From Methylobacterium mesophilicum SR1.6/6 (GTDB lineage Bacteria; Pseudomonadota; Alphaproteobacteria; Rhizobiales; Beijerinckiaceae), in contig NZ_CP043538.1 of NCBI RefSeq assembly GCF_000364445.2, positions 3,231,612-3,295,611 on the forward strand: 64,000 nt of DNA, in the 5' to 3' direction. The notes beneath the pieces are model-generated. The model worked only from the letters and a program-made list of their open reading frames with translations. It did not search any database and was not told the origin of the DNA. The translations under genes were made by a program, and so were the position numbers. Positions 36,693-46,559 of this stretch are shown piece after piece; positions within the stretch are counted from its first letter, which is position 1; each line of letters opens with the position of its first letter.

Positions 36693-37723
36693 CGCTGCAC
36701 CGCCGGGTTGGCCTCGAGGACGGGCGCGGCCGGGGCCGGGCGGCGGCCCAGCAGCGCCGCCAGTCCCGGCACGATGCCCCGCGGCATCACGAACAGGATC
36801 ACGATCAGCACGAGGCCGTAGACGATCCACTGCGCCTCCGGCGCCATGACCGGGCGGAGCGCCACCGGCAGCAGGCCGAAGATCAGGCCGCCGACGACCG
36901 GGCCCATCAGGGTGCCCTTGCCGCCCGCCACCACCATGATGACCATGCTGACCGTGGTGGCGAACAGGAACACGTCGGGATCGATGATCCGCAGGTAATG
37001 GGCGTAGAGGCTGCCGGCCGCGCCGGCCATCGCGGCCGAGATCACCGCCGCCACCGTCAGCGTGCGGGTGGCGTTGATGCCGACCGACAGCGCCAGCGGC
37101 TCGTTCTCTTTGAGGCCCCGCATCGCCCGGCCGAAGCGTCCGCCGACCAGGCGGGCGATCACGGCGTAGCAGAGCGTGCCCACGGCCAGCACGAGGTAGT
37201 AGTTCTGGAGCTTGGTCTTGAGCGTCCACATCCCCAGGCCCGGCAGGCCGAGGGTGATGGCCGGGATGTTGGTGAGCGCGAGCGGCCCCTGCGTCAGCTC
37301 CACCCAGTTGAGTGCCACGAGCCGCACGACCTCGGCGAAGGAGATCGTCACGATCACGAAGTAGGCGCCCCGCACCCGGAAGGAGAGCCGTCCGATCAGG
37401 TAGCCGCAGCCGCCCGCCGCGACCGTCGCCAGCAGGAACCCGACCGCTGCCGGCCACGGCTCGTGGACCGCGCGGATGCCGAACCCGAGATCGACGTCGA
37501 AGCCGAGGCTCGTCAGCGCGCTGACGTAGGCGCCGATGCCGAAGAAGGCGATGTGGCCGAGGCTGAGCTGCCCGGTGAAGCCGAGGAGCAGGTTCAGGCT
37601 CATGGCGCCGATCGTCAGGATGCCCATCACGATCAGCGCGTTGAGGAGATAGGGATTGCCCGTGAGGGCAAGCGGCAGGACGACGAGGCCTGCGAGCAGC
37701 GCCAGGGGGAGGAGCCGGATCAT
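36689..37723 (-). CDS. livM: Branched-chain amino acid-type ABC transporter permease LivM
   Basis: 344 aa starting at the ATG at 37723 (ATGA overlap with livH). About ten hydrophobic segments, with GFTGQLSLGHIAFFGIGAYV and RGLKENEPLALSVGINATR, the hallmark cytoplasmic loop of LivM proteins. The C-terminus after the last helix is a short proline/alanine-rich tail. It forms half of the membrane channel of the Liv-type importer. Confidence 0.93.
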   Translation of the reverse strand: MIRLLPLALLAGLVVLPLALTGNPYLLNALIVMGILTIGAMSLNLLLGFTGQLSLGHIAFFGIGAYVSALTSLGFDVDLGFGIRAVHEPWPAAVGFLLATVAAGGCGYLIGRLSFRVRGAYFVIVTISFAEVVRLVALNWVELTQGPLALTNIPAITLGLPGLGMWTLKTKLQNYYLVLAVGTLCYAVIARLVGGRFGRAMRGLKENEPLALSVGINATRTLTVAAVISAAMAGAAGSLYAHYLRIIDPDVFLFATTVSMVIMVVAGGKGTLMGPVVGGLIFGLLPVALRPVMAPEAQWIVYGLVLIVILFVMPRGIVPGLAALLGRRPAPAAPVLEANPAVQR

Positions 37724-38592
37724 CCGATGCGCTCCGCCTTCGCGAACAGCCCGGTCGGCTTGTAGAGCAGGACCGCGATGATGATCAGGAACCCCATCGC
37801 GTCGCGGTAGCCGGAGGAGACGTAGCCGGCCCCCAGCTCCTCGGCGAGCGCCAGGATGAAGCCGCCGATCGCCGCGCCGGTGACGTTGCCGAGGCCGCCC
37901 AGGATGACGATGGCGAAGGCCTTCAGTTCGGCGAGGCCGCCCATCTGCGGGAACACCACGTAGACGGGCCCGAGCAGGGCGCCGGCGGCCGCGGCCAGCG
38001 ACGAGCCGAGCGCGAAGGTGGCAGTGTAGATCCGCCGGACGTCGACGCCCATCAGCGCCGCCGTGTCGGCATCCTGGAAGGCGGCGCGCATGGCGAGCCC
38101 GAGCTTGGTCCGGTTGATCAGCGCGTAGGTCAGGGCGATCAGGGCCAGCGCCGCGCCGAGCACGAACAGCCGCAGCCACGAGACCGAGACCGGGCCGATC
38201 TGCAGCGGCGCCTCGGGGAAGGGCGCGGGGATCGCCTTGGCGACGCCGCCGAAGGTCCAGAGCGTGCCCGATTGCAGGATGATGCCGGCACCGATCATCA
38301 CCAGCATGGTGGTGTCGATGTCCGAGCCCCGGAACGGGCGCAGCAGCACCAGCTCGATCGCGGCCCCGAGCAGGAGCCCCCCGACGATCGCCACCGGCAG
38401 CGCCAGGAAGAAGTTCAGTCCCAGGGCCGAGACCGCGAGGTACATGACATAGGCGCCGACCGTGTATAGCGCGCCGTGGGTGAAGTTCACGACGTTCATG
38501 ATCCCGAAGATCAGCGTCAGGCCGATCCCTAAGAGCGCGTAGGTGCCGCCGAGGATGAGCGCGTTGACGAGGTGCTGGATCAGTTCGTTCAC
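37720..38592 (-). CDS. livH: Branched-chain amino acid-type ABC transporter permease LivH
   Basis: 290 aa from a GTG at 38592. It contains GTYALLGIGLTLIFGIMNVVN at its start, cited here in part, NFTHGALYTVGAYV, LAMRAAFQDADTAALMGVDV and GAIGGF-type ending helices (GNVTGAAIGGFILALAEELG). It forms the other half of the channel with LivM. Two strong hairpins separate it from livK, probably lowering its expression relative to the receptor. Confidence 0.93.
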   Translation of the reverse strand: MNELIQHLVNALILGGTYALLGIGLTLIFGIMNVVNFTHGALYTVGAYVMYLAVSALGLNFFLALPVAIVGGLLLGAAIELVLLRPFRGSDIDTTMLVMIGAGIILQSGTLWTFGGVAKAIPAPFPEAPLQIGPVSVSWLRLFVLGAALALIALTYALINRTKLGLAMRAAFQDADTAALMGVDVRRIYTATFALGSSLAAAAGALLGPVYVVFPQMGGLAELKAFAIVILGGLGNVTGAAIGGFILALAEELGAGYVSSGYRDAMGFLIIIAVLLYKPTGLFAKAERIG

Positions 38593-38614
38593 GGGCGGCC
38601 TCCGAGAGTGCGCC

Positions 38615-38667
38615 CCGGCCAGGGGGCCGGTGGACGGGCGAGGGGACCGGCGTCGGGCCGCCGGTCC
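38615..38667 (-). promoter_or_regulatory. Two GC-rich hairpins between livK and livH (attenuator-like)
   Basis: The first, directly after the livK stop, is a perfect 9-bp stem (38644-38652 GGACCGGCG with 38659-38667 CGCCGGTCC, 6-nt loop). The second is CCGGCC/GGCCGG at 38615-38630 with a 4-nt loop. Neither has a T-run. Such elements commonly stabilise the receptor mRNA and reduce transcription into permease genes; that role here is inference. Confidence 0.6.
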
Positions 38668-38675
38668 GGAGGCGC

Positions 38676-39824
38676 TCACAGCGTCGGCACGATCACCTTC
38701 CCGTCCTTGATCTCGATGAGGTAGACGTCGGGCTTGCTCTGCCCGCTCTCCTTCCCGGCGGGGCCGGCCTTGGCGAAGCGGATCGGCCCGTTGAGCCCGA
38801 CGAAGTCGACCGACCAGAACGCCTTGGTGATCGCGGCCGGATCGGCCGAGCCCGCCTTCTCGATGGCATGGGCGATCGCGCGGATGCCGTCGTACCCGCG
38901 AAAACTCTCGGTGACGCCGGCGAACTCGAAGCCGCGCTTCTTCCACGCGGCGATGAAGGCCTCGGTGGCCTTCGGGTCCGGCGTCTTGTCGGGCGACCAG
39001 GGCAGGAAGGTCGTCAGGTGCATCGTGCCGTCGGCGGCCGCGCCGGCCTGGGCGATGATCTGGTCCGGGTTCTGGGATCCGCCGGTGGTGATGACCCGCT
39101 TCTTCAGGCCGAGCGCCGCCATCTGCTTGAACAGCAGCACGAGCTGATCGACCGAGCTCGTGATCATGATCGTGTCGGAATCCGACGCCTTCAGCTTGGC
39201 GAGCTGGGCGCTCATGTCCTGCGCGCCCTGGTCCATCGTCTCGACGAGGCCGTCCGTCACGCCCTTGTCCTTGAGCATCTTGCCGAAATCGGTCGCGGCG
39301 CCGCGGCCGAAATCGTTGTTGAGGACCAGGAAGTCGACCTTCTTCAGCCCGAGGCGAGACACCATCGGCGCGAAGGTCTCGGCCTCCAGCGACGAGGGCG
39401 GCGAGATCCGGAACACGTAGGGGTTGCCGGAGGTCGTGATCTTGCCGGACGAGGAGGTCTCGACCAGCATCGGCGTCTCGTAATCCGTGAGCTTGGGCAT
39501 CACGGCGAGCGTCAGACTGGAGCCCCAGGCACCCATCATCACCGGGGTCTTGTCGCTGGTGATCAGCTTCTCGGCGACCGCGGCGGCCTCGGTCGGGTTG
39601 CTCTTGTTGTCCTCGATCACGAGTTCGAGCGTCTTTCCGAGGACGCCACCCTTGGCGTTGATCTCGTCGGCCGCGATCTTGGCGCCGTTCACCACGTAGG
39701 TGCCCGAGGCCGCGAACGGCCCGGTCAGCGGCTCGTTGACGCCGATGCGGATCGCCTCCGCCCGGGCGCCCGTCGTCGTCAGCGCCAGCAGGATCGCGGT
39801 CGTGAGGGTGAACCTGCTGGGCAT
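38676..39824 (-). CDS. livK: ABC transporter substrate-binding protein, LivK/Leu-Ile-Val-binding type
   Basis: 382 aa from the ATG at 39824 with a Sec leader (MPSRFTLTTAILLALTTTGARA). The mature part begins EAIRIGVNEPLTGPFAASGTYV and has the type I periplasmic binding fold: NPTEAAAVAEKLI, MMGAWGSSLTLAVMPKL, FLVLNNDFGRGAA and FRGYDGIRAIAHAIEKAG. It is the ligand-determining receptor of the importer and lies 34 bp downstream of the molybdenum-hydroxylase 2Fe-2S subunit, so uptake and hydroxylation are coordinated. Related receptors bind amides, aromatic acids or urea. Confidence 0.93.
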   Translation of the reverse strand: MPSRFTLTTAILLALTTTGARAEAIRIGVNEPLTGPFAASGTYVVNGAKIAADEINAKGGVLGKTLELVIEDNKSNPTEAAAVAEKLITSDKTPVMMGAWGSSLTLAVMPKLTDYETPMLVETSSSGKITTSGNPYVFRISPPSSLEAETFAPMVSRLGLKKVDFLVLNNDFGRGAATDFGKMLKDKGVTDGLVETMDQGAQDMSAQLAKLKASDSDTIMITSSVDQLVLLFKQMAALGLKKRVITTGGSQNPDQIIAQAGAAADGTMHLTTFLPWSPDKTPDPKATEAFIAAWKKRGFEFAGVTESFRGYDGIRAIAHAIEKAGSADPAAITKAFWSVDFVGLNGPIRFAKAGPAGKESGQSKPDVYLIEIKDGKVIVPTL

Positions 39825-39858
39825 TCGCGTGTCTCCGGTGCGTTGAGGCGGGATGGGA

Positions 39859-41054
<1,196 letters not shown>

Positions 41055-41058
<4 letters not shown>

Positions 41059-41927
41059 GCGGCCTCCGGAAGGGTGTCGGATCGGGGATCGGGCGCAGCC
41101 GCCGCGGCCACCGCGCGGCTCAGGACGGTGACGTGGACGTGCCGCTCGACCGCGTCGGCCATGCCGGCATCCCGCAGCGCGAGGTCGGCGGCCCCGGCGT
41201 CGAAGCGCGCGGCGAAGTCGGCGCCGATGCGGCCGCCGAAGAGCGGGCGGGCATCGGCCAGGAGCACGGGCGGCCCCTCGACCGCGCCGATCACGGCCCG
41301 GCCGCGGCCCGCCCCGGGTTCGAGGCGCACGGCCCCGATGGCGTGGGCGAACTCGCCGATCTTCGCGCAGTGCTTGACGTAGCCCCAGGCCGCGCCCGCC
41401 GGCAGCGCCGGGACGCGCACCGCGACCAGAATCTCGTCCGCGCCGAGCGCCACTTCGAGGGCGCTGGTCACGAAACGCTCCACCGGCAGGGTGCGGCGGC
41501 CGCTCCGCCCGGCGATCTCGACCTCGGCGCCGAGGGCGGTCAGAGCGCTCACCCAGTCGGCGGCCGGGTCGGCGTGGACGAGGCTGCCGCCGATCGTGCC
41601 GCGGTTGCGCACCGGCCGGTAGGCGATGGCGGCCGCGACCCGCCGCAGCGCGCCGCCGGTGAGGTCCGGGACGCGCCCGTCCTCGACGTCGGCGTGGGTC
41701 ACGCAGGCCCCGAGGACGAGCGTGTCGCCCTCGACCCGCGCGTCCCGGAGTTCGGGGATGCCAGTGATGTCGAGGATCAGGGTGGGCTCGACGAGGCGCA
41801 GGTTCAGCATCGGCCCGAAGGACTGGCCCCCCGCGATCAGCTTCACGCCCGCGGGGGCTTCGGCGAGGCGCGCCAGCAGCGCGGGCAGGCTGTCGGGGCG
41901 CTCCCAGGCGAAGGCGGCGGGCTTCAT
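41055..41927 (-). CDS. Molybdenum hydroxylase FAD-binding subunit (CoxM type)
   Basis: 290 aa from the ATG at 41927. FAD-binding motifs of the CoxM/XdhB family are visible: LIAGGQSFGPMLNLRL (the AGGQS pyrophosphate loop), ITGIPEL, GACVTHADVE and the TIGGSLVHADPAADW loop. It passes electrons from the 2Fe-2S clusters to the acceptor. Coupled by 4-bp overlaps to the large subunit upstream and the 2Fe-2S subunit downstream; the gene order L-M-S is that of many CoxLMS-like hydroxylases. Confidence 0.93.
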
Positions 41928-44224
41928 GCGGCCTCCCGCGCGGTCTCGGCGGGCGCGCGGGTGGCGAGCACCGCCTCCACGATCCGTCGGGGGGTGAGGG
42001 GCGAATGCAGCATCTCGACGCCGAGCGGCGCCAGCGCATCGTTGATGGCGTTGGCGAGCGCCGCCGGGGGCGCGATGGCGCCGCCCTCGCCGATGCCCTT
42101 CTGGCCGAAGCGCGTGTAGGGCGAGGGCGTCTCCATGTGGTCGATGCGCGCCATCGGCACGTCGGCGGCGCCGGGCAGGAGGTAGTCGGCCAACGTCGAG
42201 GCCAGCGGCTGGCCGCGGGCGTCGAAGCGCATCTCCTCGAACAGGGCCGTGCCGATCCCCTGGGCGAGGCCGCCGTAGATCTGGCCGTCGACCACGAGGG
42301 GGTTCACCAGCGTGCCGCCATCCTCGACGATGACGTAGTCGAGGATCTCGACCGCCCCGAGATCGGGATCGACCGCCACCACGGCCGCGTGCGCCGCGTA
42401 CGAGAAGGTGCCAGAATCGCGCACCGGCTTGTAGCCGGCGGTGACTTCGAGGCCGCCCGGATCGGTGTCGGGGGCGAGGTCCTGCGGGCGCCGGTACCAG
42501 GTGCGGGCGATCGCCTCGAGCGGGACGTCGCCGGAGGGGCCGACGACGTGGCCGCCCTCGAACCGGCATTCCTCGGGCCTCGCCTGGAGCAGGTGGGCGC
42601 CGATCCGGACGGCGCGGTCGCGCAACGCCTCGCAGGCCGCCGCCACGGCGCCGCCCGCCATCACCATGACGCGGGAGCCCCAGGAGCCCGTGGAGTAGGG
42701 GGTCATGGCAGTGTCGCCGTGGACGAGGCGGGTGCGCGCCACCGGAACGCCGAGGATCTCGTGGGCGACCTGAGCCAGCGTCGTCTCCAGGCCCTGGCCG
42801 TGGGAATGGGCGCCGATCCGCAGCTCCAGGCCGCCATCCGGGGTCAGGCGGGCGCTCGCCTGCTCGTGGCCCGGCACCATCGGGATGCCCCAGCCGGAAT
42901 AGACCGAGGTGCCGTGCGCGGCCTGCTCGCAGTAGATCGCGAGGCCGAGGCCGATCCGGCGCCCGTCCGGCTCGCCCTGCCGCTGGCGGGCGCGGATTGC
43001 CTCCACGTCGATGGCCTTCAGCGCCCGGGCGAGCGCCTCCGGGTAGTCGCCGCTGTCGAAGTGCTTCTTCGTGATGTTCTCGAACGGCATCTGGTCGGGC
43101 CGTACGAGGTTCTTCTCGCGCACGGTCTCGGGCGCGACCCCCGCCGCGCGGGCGACGGCGTCGAGCACCAGTTCCAGGGCGAAGCAGACGCCGGTGCGGG
43201 CGACGCCCCGGTAGGGCAGGATCGGGCACTTGTTGGTTGCCACCGACCACGTCCGGCAGCGATAGGCCGGGAAATCGTAGGGGCCGGGCAGGATGCTGGC
43301 GACCTGCGCGGCCTCCAGGCAGGCCGAGAACGGGTAGGCCGAGTAGGCGCCGGAATCGACGGTGGCCTCGCAATCGATGCCGCGCAGGGTCCCGTCCCGC
43401 TCCGCGTAGGCGGTGATCCGGTAATGGTGCTCGCGACAATTGGCGTTGGCGGTCAGGTGCTCGCGCCGGTCCTCCAGCCAGCGGACCGGGTGGCCGCAGC
43501 GGAGCGCGAGCCACGCCAGCGCCACGTCCTCGGCGAGCAGGATCGCCTTGTAGCCGAAGCCGCCGCCGACATCCGGCGAGACGATGCGGATGCGGCCCTG
43601 CTCGATCCCGAGGCATTCCGAGAGGCCGTTGCGCACGATGTGCGGCATCTGGCTCGCGGTGTGGACGACGAGCTGGTCGAGGCGGTGATCGAGGCTCACC
43701 AGGGTGCCGCGGCCCTCGATCGGCGCCATGCACTGGCGGCCCGTCGAGATGGTGCGGCTGACCTTGATCGGCGCGTCGAGGGCACTCTCGATGCCGACAT
43801 CGACCAGGGTCTCCAGGAAGACGTTGTCGCCCCAGTGCTCGTGGACCAGGGCGGAGCCCGGCGCGCGCGCGGCCAGCATGTCGTGGATTGCGGGCAGCTC
43901 CTCCAGGTCGAGGACGACGGCCGCGGCGATGTCCTCGGCCTCCGCGCGGGTCGGGGCGACGCACATCGCCACCAATTCGCCGACCTGCCGGACCTTGCCG
44001 GTGGCGAGCACCGGCTGCTCGGAGACCTTGAAGCCGGGCAGTCCCGAGACCGCCCGGATTGGCAGCACGCCGTTGAGGTCGGCCGCGGTGAAGACGCGGT
44101 CGCGGTAGGCCTCCGGCACGTGGATGCCGCGGATCCGGGCATGGGCCAGCGGGCTGCGCACGAAGGCGACGTCCTGCATCCCCGGCAGCCGGAGGTCGCC
44201 GACATACTGGCCGCGCCCGCGCAT
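41924..44224 (-). CDS. Molybdenum hydroxylase large (molybdopterin) subunit, CoxL/XdhA-like, probable N-terminal frameshift
   Basis: 766 aa from the first in-frame ATG at 44224. The xanthine-dehydrogenase/CoxL fold is clear: GRGQYVGDL, SPDVGGGFGYKAILLAEDV (Moco-binding GGGFG), PYRGVARTGVCFALE, GAHSHGQGLETTLAQVAHE and catalytic Glu near 713 in GQKGIGEGGAIAPP. It lacks the CO-dehydrogenase CSFR loop, so it hydroxylates an organic, probably N-heterocyclic or aldehyde substrate. In the 18 codons upstream the frame reads GAPLPRKEDDRLM, the expected family N-terminus, but without a start. The ATG at 44279, in ATGA overlap with the upstream hydrolase, is in another frame; removing one G from the G5 run at 44257-44261 would join the two. 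Confidence 0.92.
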   Translation of the reverse strand: MRGRGQYVGDLRLPGMQDVAFVRSPLAHARIRGIHVPEAYRDRVFTAADLNGVLPIRAVSGLPGFKVSEQPVLATGKVRQVGELVAMCVAPTRAEAEDIAAAVVLDLEELPAIHDMLAARAPGSALVHEHWGDNVFLETLVDVGIESALDAPIKVSRTISTGRQCMAPIEGRGTLVSLDHRLDQLVVHTASQMPHIVRNGLSECLGIEQGRIRIVSPDVGGGFGYKAILLAEDVALAWLALRCGHPVRWLEDRREHLTANANCREHHYRITAYAERDGTLRGIDCEATVDSGAYSAYPFSACLEAAQVASILPGPYDFPAYRCRTWSVATNKCPILPYRGVARTGVCFALELVLDAVARAAGVAPETVREKNLVRPDQMPFENITKKHFDSGDYPEALARALKAIDVEAIRARQRQGEPDGRRIGLGLAIYCEQAAHGTSVYSGWGIPMVPGHEQASARLTPDGGLELRIGAHSHGQGLETTLAQVAHEILGVPVARTRLVHGDTAMTPYSTGSWGSRVMVMAGGAVAAACEALRDRAVRIGAHLLQARPEECRFEGGHVVGPSGDVPLEAIARTWYRRPQDLAPDTDPGGLEVTAGYKPVRDSGTFSYAAHAAVVAVDPDLGAVEILDYVIVEDGGTLVNPLVVDGQIYGGLAQGIGTALFEEMRFDARGQPLASTLADYLLPGAADVPMARIDHMETPSPYTRFGQKGIGEGGAIAPPAALANAINDALAPLGVEMLHSPLTPRRIVEAVLATRAPAETAREAA

Positions 44225-44275
44225 CAGGCGGTCGTCCTCCTTGCGGGGCAGGGGAGCCCCCGACGCCCTCGCGGC

Positions 44276-45154
44276 TCATCGGGCGCCTCCGAGAACATCC
44301 TGCGCGGCGCGGACCAGAAGGCCGTCGGGCCGGCGGAATTCGTCGAGGATCGAGAAGTGGTCGGCGCCCGGCACCGGCAGCAGGATGCCCGGCGCGTGGG
44401 CGGCGCTGCGCAGGGCGTGGAGGTTGCGCGCGTCGCGGACGAGGGCGGGCAGCTCCCGGCTGCCGTAGGCGACCGTCATGGGCTTGGGCACGACGGCCAG
44501 CCGCGGGGGCGACAGGGTCTCGATCTCCCCGTCGGTCAGGCCGAGCTTCTCGTTCAGGTAGGTCTCGCGGATCGGCGCGAGGTCGTAGACGCCGGAGATC
44601 GCCAAACCCGCGGACACGGCGGGATGCCCGAGATGGAGCGCGGCGAGCTGCGCCCCCGCGGACCAGCCGGCGAGGACGATCGGGCCGCCGATCCCGCGCG
44701 CCGTCCCGTGCGCGGCGAGCCAGTCGAGGGCGGCCCCGATCTCGGCGACGATCCCGGTAAGGCTCGCCTCGGGTGCCAGGGTGTAGCCCGGCATCGCCAC
44801 CGACCAGCCGGCGGCGTTCAGCCCTTCCGCGAAGCAGGCGAAATCGGCCCGGGCGTTGCGCTGCCAGTAGCCGCCGTGGACGAAGACGAGGCAGGGCGCC
44901 CCCGTCTCCGCCGCCGGGTAGAGGTCGAAGCCGGTGCGCGCGCCGGCGGCGTAGGGGATGTCGAGCCCGGCCGGGTGCGCCGCGCGGTAGGCCGCGGAGG
45001 CCGCGTTGCGGGCCGCGACCTGCGCGGCGCTGTCGGGCACGCCCGCGTTGTTGTCGTAGCAGGCGCCCCGGGCCGCGAAGTCCAGGCTGTCCCAGCGGCG
45101 GCGCGGGTCCGGCGGGGTCGGGTCGTCGAGGACGAAGGCGGGCACCGGCGCCAC
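44276..45154 (-). CDS. Alpha/beta hydrolase, kynurenine-formamidase-like
   Basis: 292 aa from a GTG at 45154, one base after the amidohydrolase stop. The oxyanion-hole motif HGGYW (93-97) and the nucleophile elbow GWSAGAQ (Ser165) are those of arylformamidase/BNA7-like hydrolases. The acid and His are probably in the C-terminal part (LPVPGADHFSILDEF). It could hydrolyse an N-formyl or ester/amide bond generated when a heterocycle is opened. Its stop overlaps the ATG at 44279 that appears to be the original start of the molybdenum hydroxylase large subunit. Confidence 0.85.
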   Translation of the reverse strand: MAPVPAFVLDDPTPPDPRRRWDSLDFAARGACYDNNAGVPDSAAQVAARNAASAAYRAAHPAGLDIPYAAGARTGFDLYPAAETGAPCLVFVHGGYWQRNARADFACFAEGLNAAGWSVAMPGYTLAPEASLTGIVAEIGAALDWLAAHGTARGIGGPIVLAGWSAGAQLAALHLGHPAVSAGLAISGVYDLAPIRETYLNEKLGLTDGEIETLSPPRLAVVPKPMTVAYGSRELPALVRDARNLHALRSAAHAPGILLPVPGADHFSILDEFRRPDGLLVRAAQDVLGGAR

Positions 45155-45155
45155 C

Positions 45156-46439
45156 TCAGGCCGCGATCGCCTGGGGCAGGATCGGCGAGTCGGCCTCGAA
45201 GCGCTTCCCTGCCCGCAGGCAGAAGGCCGGTCGCAGCAGGCGGTCGGCGATCACCCGCGTGTCCTCGTTGTCGCGCAGCAGGAAGCGGCCGCGATCGTCG
45301 TGCAGCACCGAGACATCGGCCGTGTAGCCGATCTTGAGGGCGCCGATCCGGTCGCCCATGCGCAGCATCTCGGCCGGGTGCGACGTCACCATCGGCACCA
45401 CCTCCTCCAGCGGGATGCCCAGCGCCATCATCGAGCTCATCGCCTGGGTGAGGCTGAACCGGGCCTGCCCGAGGAACGGGTGGTTCTCGTCGTCGTGGTG
45501 CTCGTCCGGGGTGCCGGCGGGCTTCTTCACCTCGGGGACCTCGGTGTTGTAGCCGTGCATGTCGGCGCCGAGCGTGTAGGGGATCACGCCCGCCGGCAGG
45601 GACGCGCGGGCCACGCGGTAGGAGAAGTGGCTCCCGTGGCCGACATCGACCTTGAGCCCGGCCTCCATCGCCCGGCGGATGATGTGGTGGACCTCGCCCT
45701 GCTCGTTGATGAAGCCGCCCGGGTGGCGGGTGAAGGGGTGGGCCAGCACGTCGCCCGGCCGCAGCAGGGGGATCACCCGCTCGACGATGGTGTCGGCATC
45801 CTCGCCGTTGGCGCCCGATTCCGGCAGGCCCCAGAGCTGACCGAAATGCACGTAGAGCGGCAGGTCGGCGCGCCGGCTGATCTCGGCCGCCATCTCCATG
45901 ACCTTGATGCCCCAGCGGGCGAAGCCGCCGATCTCGGCGTGGCCCTTGATGCCACGTACGAGGTCGCGGTTCTCGGTGGCGGACTTCACCGTCGCGTCGA
46001 TGTCGACGCCGTCCGGGCTGTAGAGGTTCGGATAGAAATGCCCTTCCAAGCCGCCGACGAGATAAGCCGACAGAAAGGCGAGCACCTGCGTCTCGGAGCG
46101 CTCGGCAATGAAATGGCGAAATCCCGGAAGGGTCATGCAGGAGGGACCGCCCTGGTCCACCACCGTGGTGACGCCGGAGCGCACGCCGACCATGTCGGGA
46201 TTCAGGCCGAAGCGGCCGGTGACGTACTGGTAGACGTGGGCGTGCGTGTCGATCATGCCGGGCAGAACGAGCTTGCCCGAGACGTCGACCACCTCGATTG
46301 CGGCCGACGGCAGGATGGTCTCCTCCACGGCCGCGATGCGCCCGTCGCGCACCGCCACGTCGCGGATGCCATCCACGCCGGAGGCGGGGCAGATCACCCG
46401 CCCGCCCCGCAAAACCAGATCGTAGCGGTGTTTGTCCAT
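45156..46439 (-). CDS. Amidohydrolase-superfamily cyclic amidase/deacetylase-like enzyme
   Basis: 427 aa from the ATG at 46439 (GAGGTCGAG upstream). Metallo-dependent hydrolase features: GKLVLPGMIDTHAHVYQY (His66 and His68), GIKGHAEIGGFARWG, PLYVHFGQLWGLPE, DVLAHPFTRHPGGF and the late Asp in TLGADMHGYN. The composite beta sandwich is formed by the N- and C-terminal strands. This is the group annotated as amidohydrolase/deacetylase or dihydroorotase-like. It is first in the long minus-strand operon and divergent from a MarR gene with a palindrome between them. It likely opens a cyclic amide or removes an acyl group; the substrate is not known. Confidence 0.88.
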   Translation of the reverse strand: MDKHRYDLVLRGGRVICPASGVDGIRDVAVRDGRIAAVEETILPSAAIEVVDVSGKLVLPGMIDTHAHVYQYVTGRFGLNPDMVGVRSGVTTVVDQGGPSCMTLPGFRHFIAERSETQVLAFLSAYLVGGLEGHFYPNLYSPDGVDIDATVKSATENRDLVRGIKGHAEIGGFARWGIKVMEMAAEISRRADLPLYVHFGQLWGLPESGANGEDADTIVERVIPLLRPGDVLAHPFTRHPGGFINEQGEVHHIIRRAMEAGLKVDVGHGSHFSYRVARASLPAGVIPYTLGADMHGYNTEVPEVKKPAGTPDEHHDDENHPFLGQARFSLTQAMSSMMALGIPLEEVVPMVTSHPAEMLRMGDRIGALKIGYTADVSVLHDDRGRFLLRDNEDTRVIADRLLRPAFCLRAGKRFEADSPILPQAIAA

Positions 46440-46487
46440 CTCGACCTCGTGATCCTGACCGACCGACGCCGGCCCCGTTCTTGCCGG

Positions 46488-46507
46488 ATGCGAAGCACGC
46501 TTCGTAT
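46488..46507. promoter_or_regulatory. Palindromic operator between amidohydrolase and marR
   Basis: ATGCGAAGC-AC-GCTTCGTAT: 9-bp arms with one mismatch, flanked by CCGG on both sides. It is centred about 60 bp from each divergent start. Its size and placement fit a MarR dimer site controlling both transcripts. Confidence 0.72.
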
Positions 46508-46559
46508 TCCGGCGACGCATAGGGCGTGCCAAGACCGGAACTGATCTGGGGAGCGATAG

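Noticed and set aside
41924..44224. Aerobic CO dehydrogenase large subunit
   Set aside because: The characteristic CSFR active-site loop is replaced by YRGVARTGVC, so CO oxidation is unlikely despite the CoxLMS-like gene order.
44257..44261. Phase variation at the five-G run in the hydroxylase large-subunit start
   Set aside because: Five bases is short for a slippage tract; a sequencing error or fixed indel is more likely.
42005..45337. A 1110-codon plus-strand open frame opposite the molybdenum hydroxylase and hydrolase genes
   Set aside because: Low-complexity Arg/Gly/Ala/Asp composition without motifs, fully opposite three well-supported genes.
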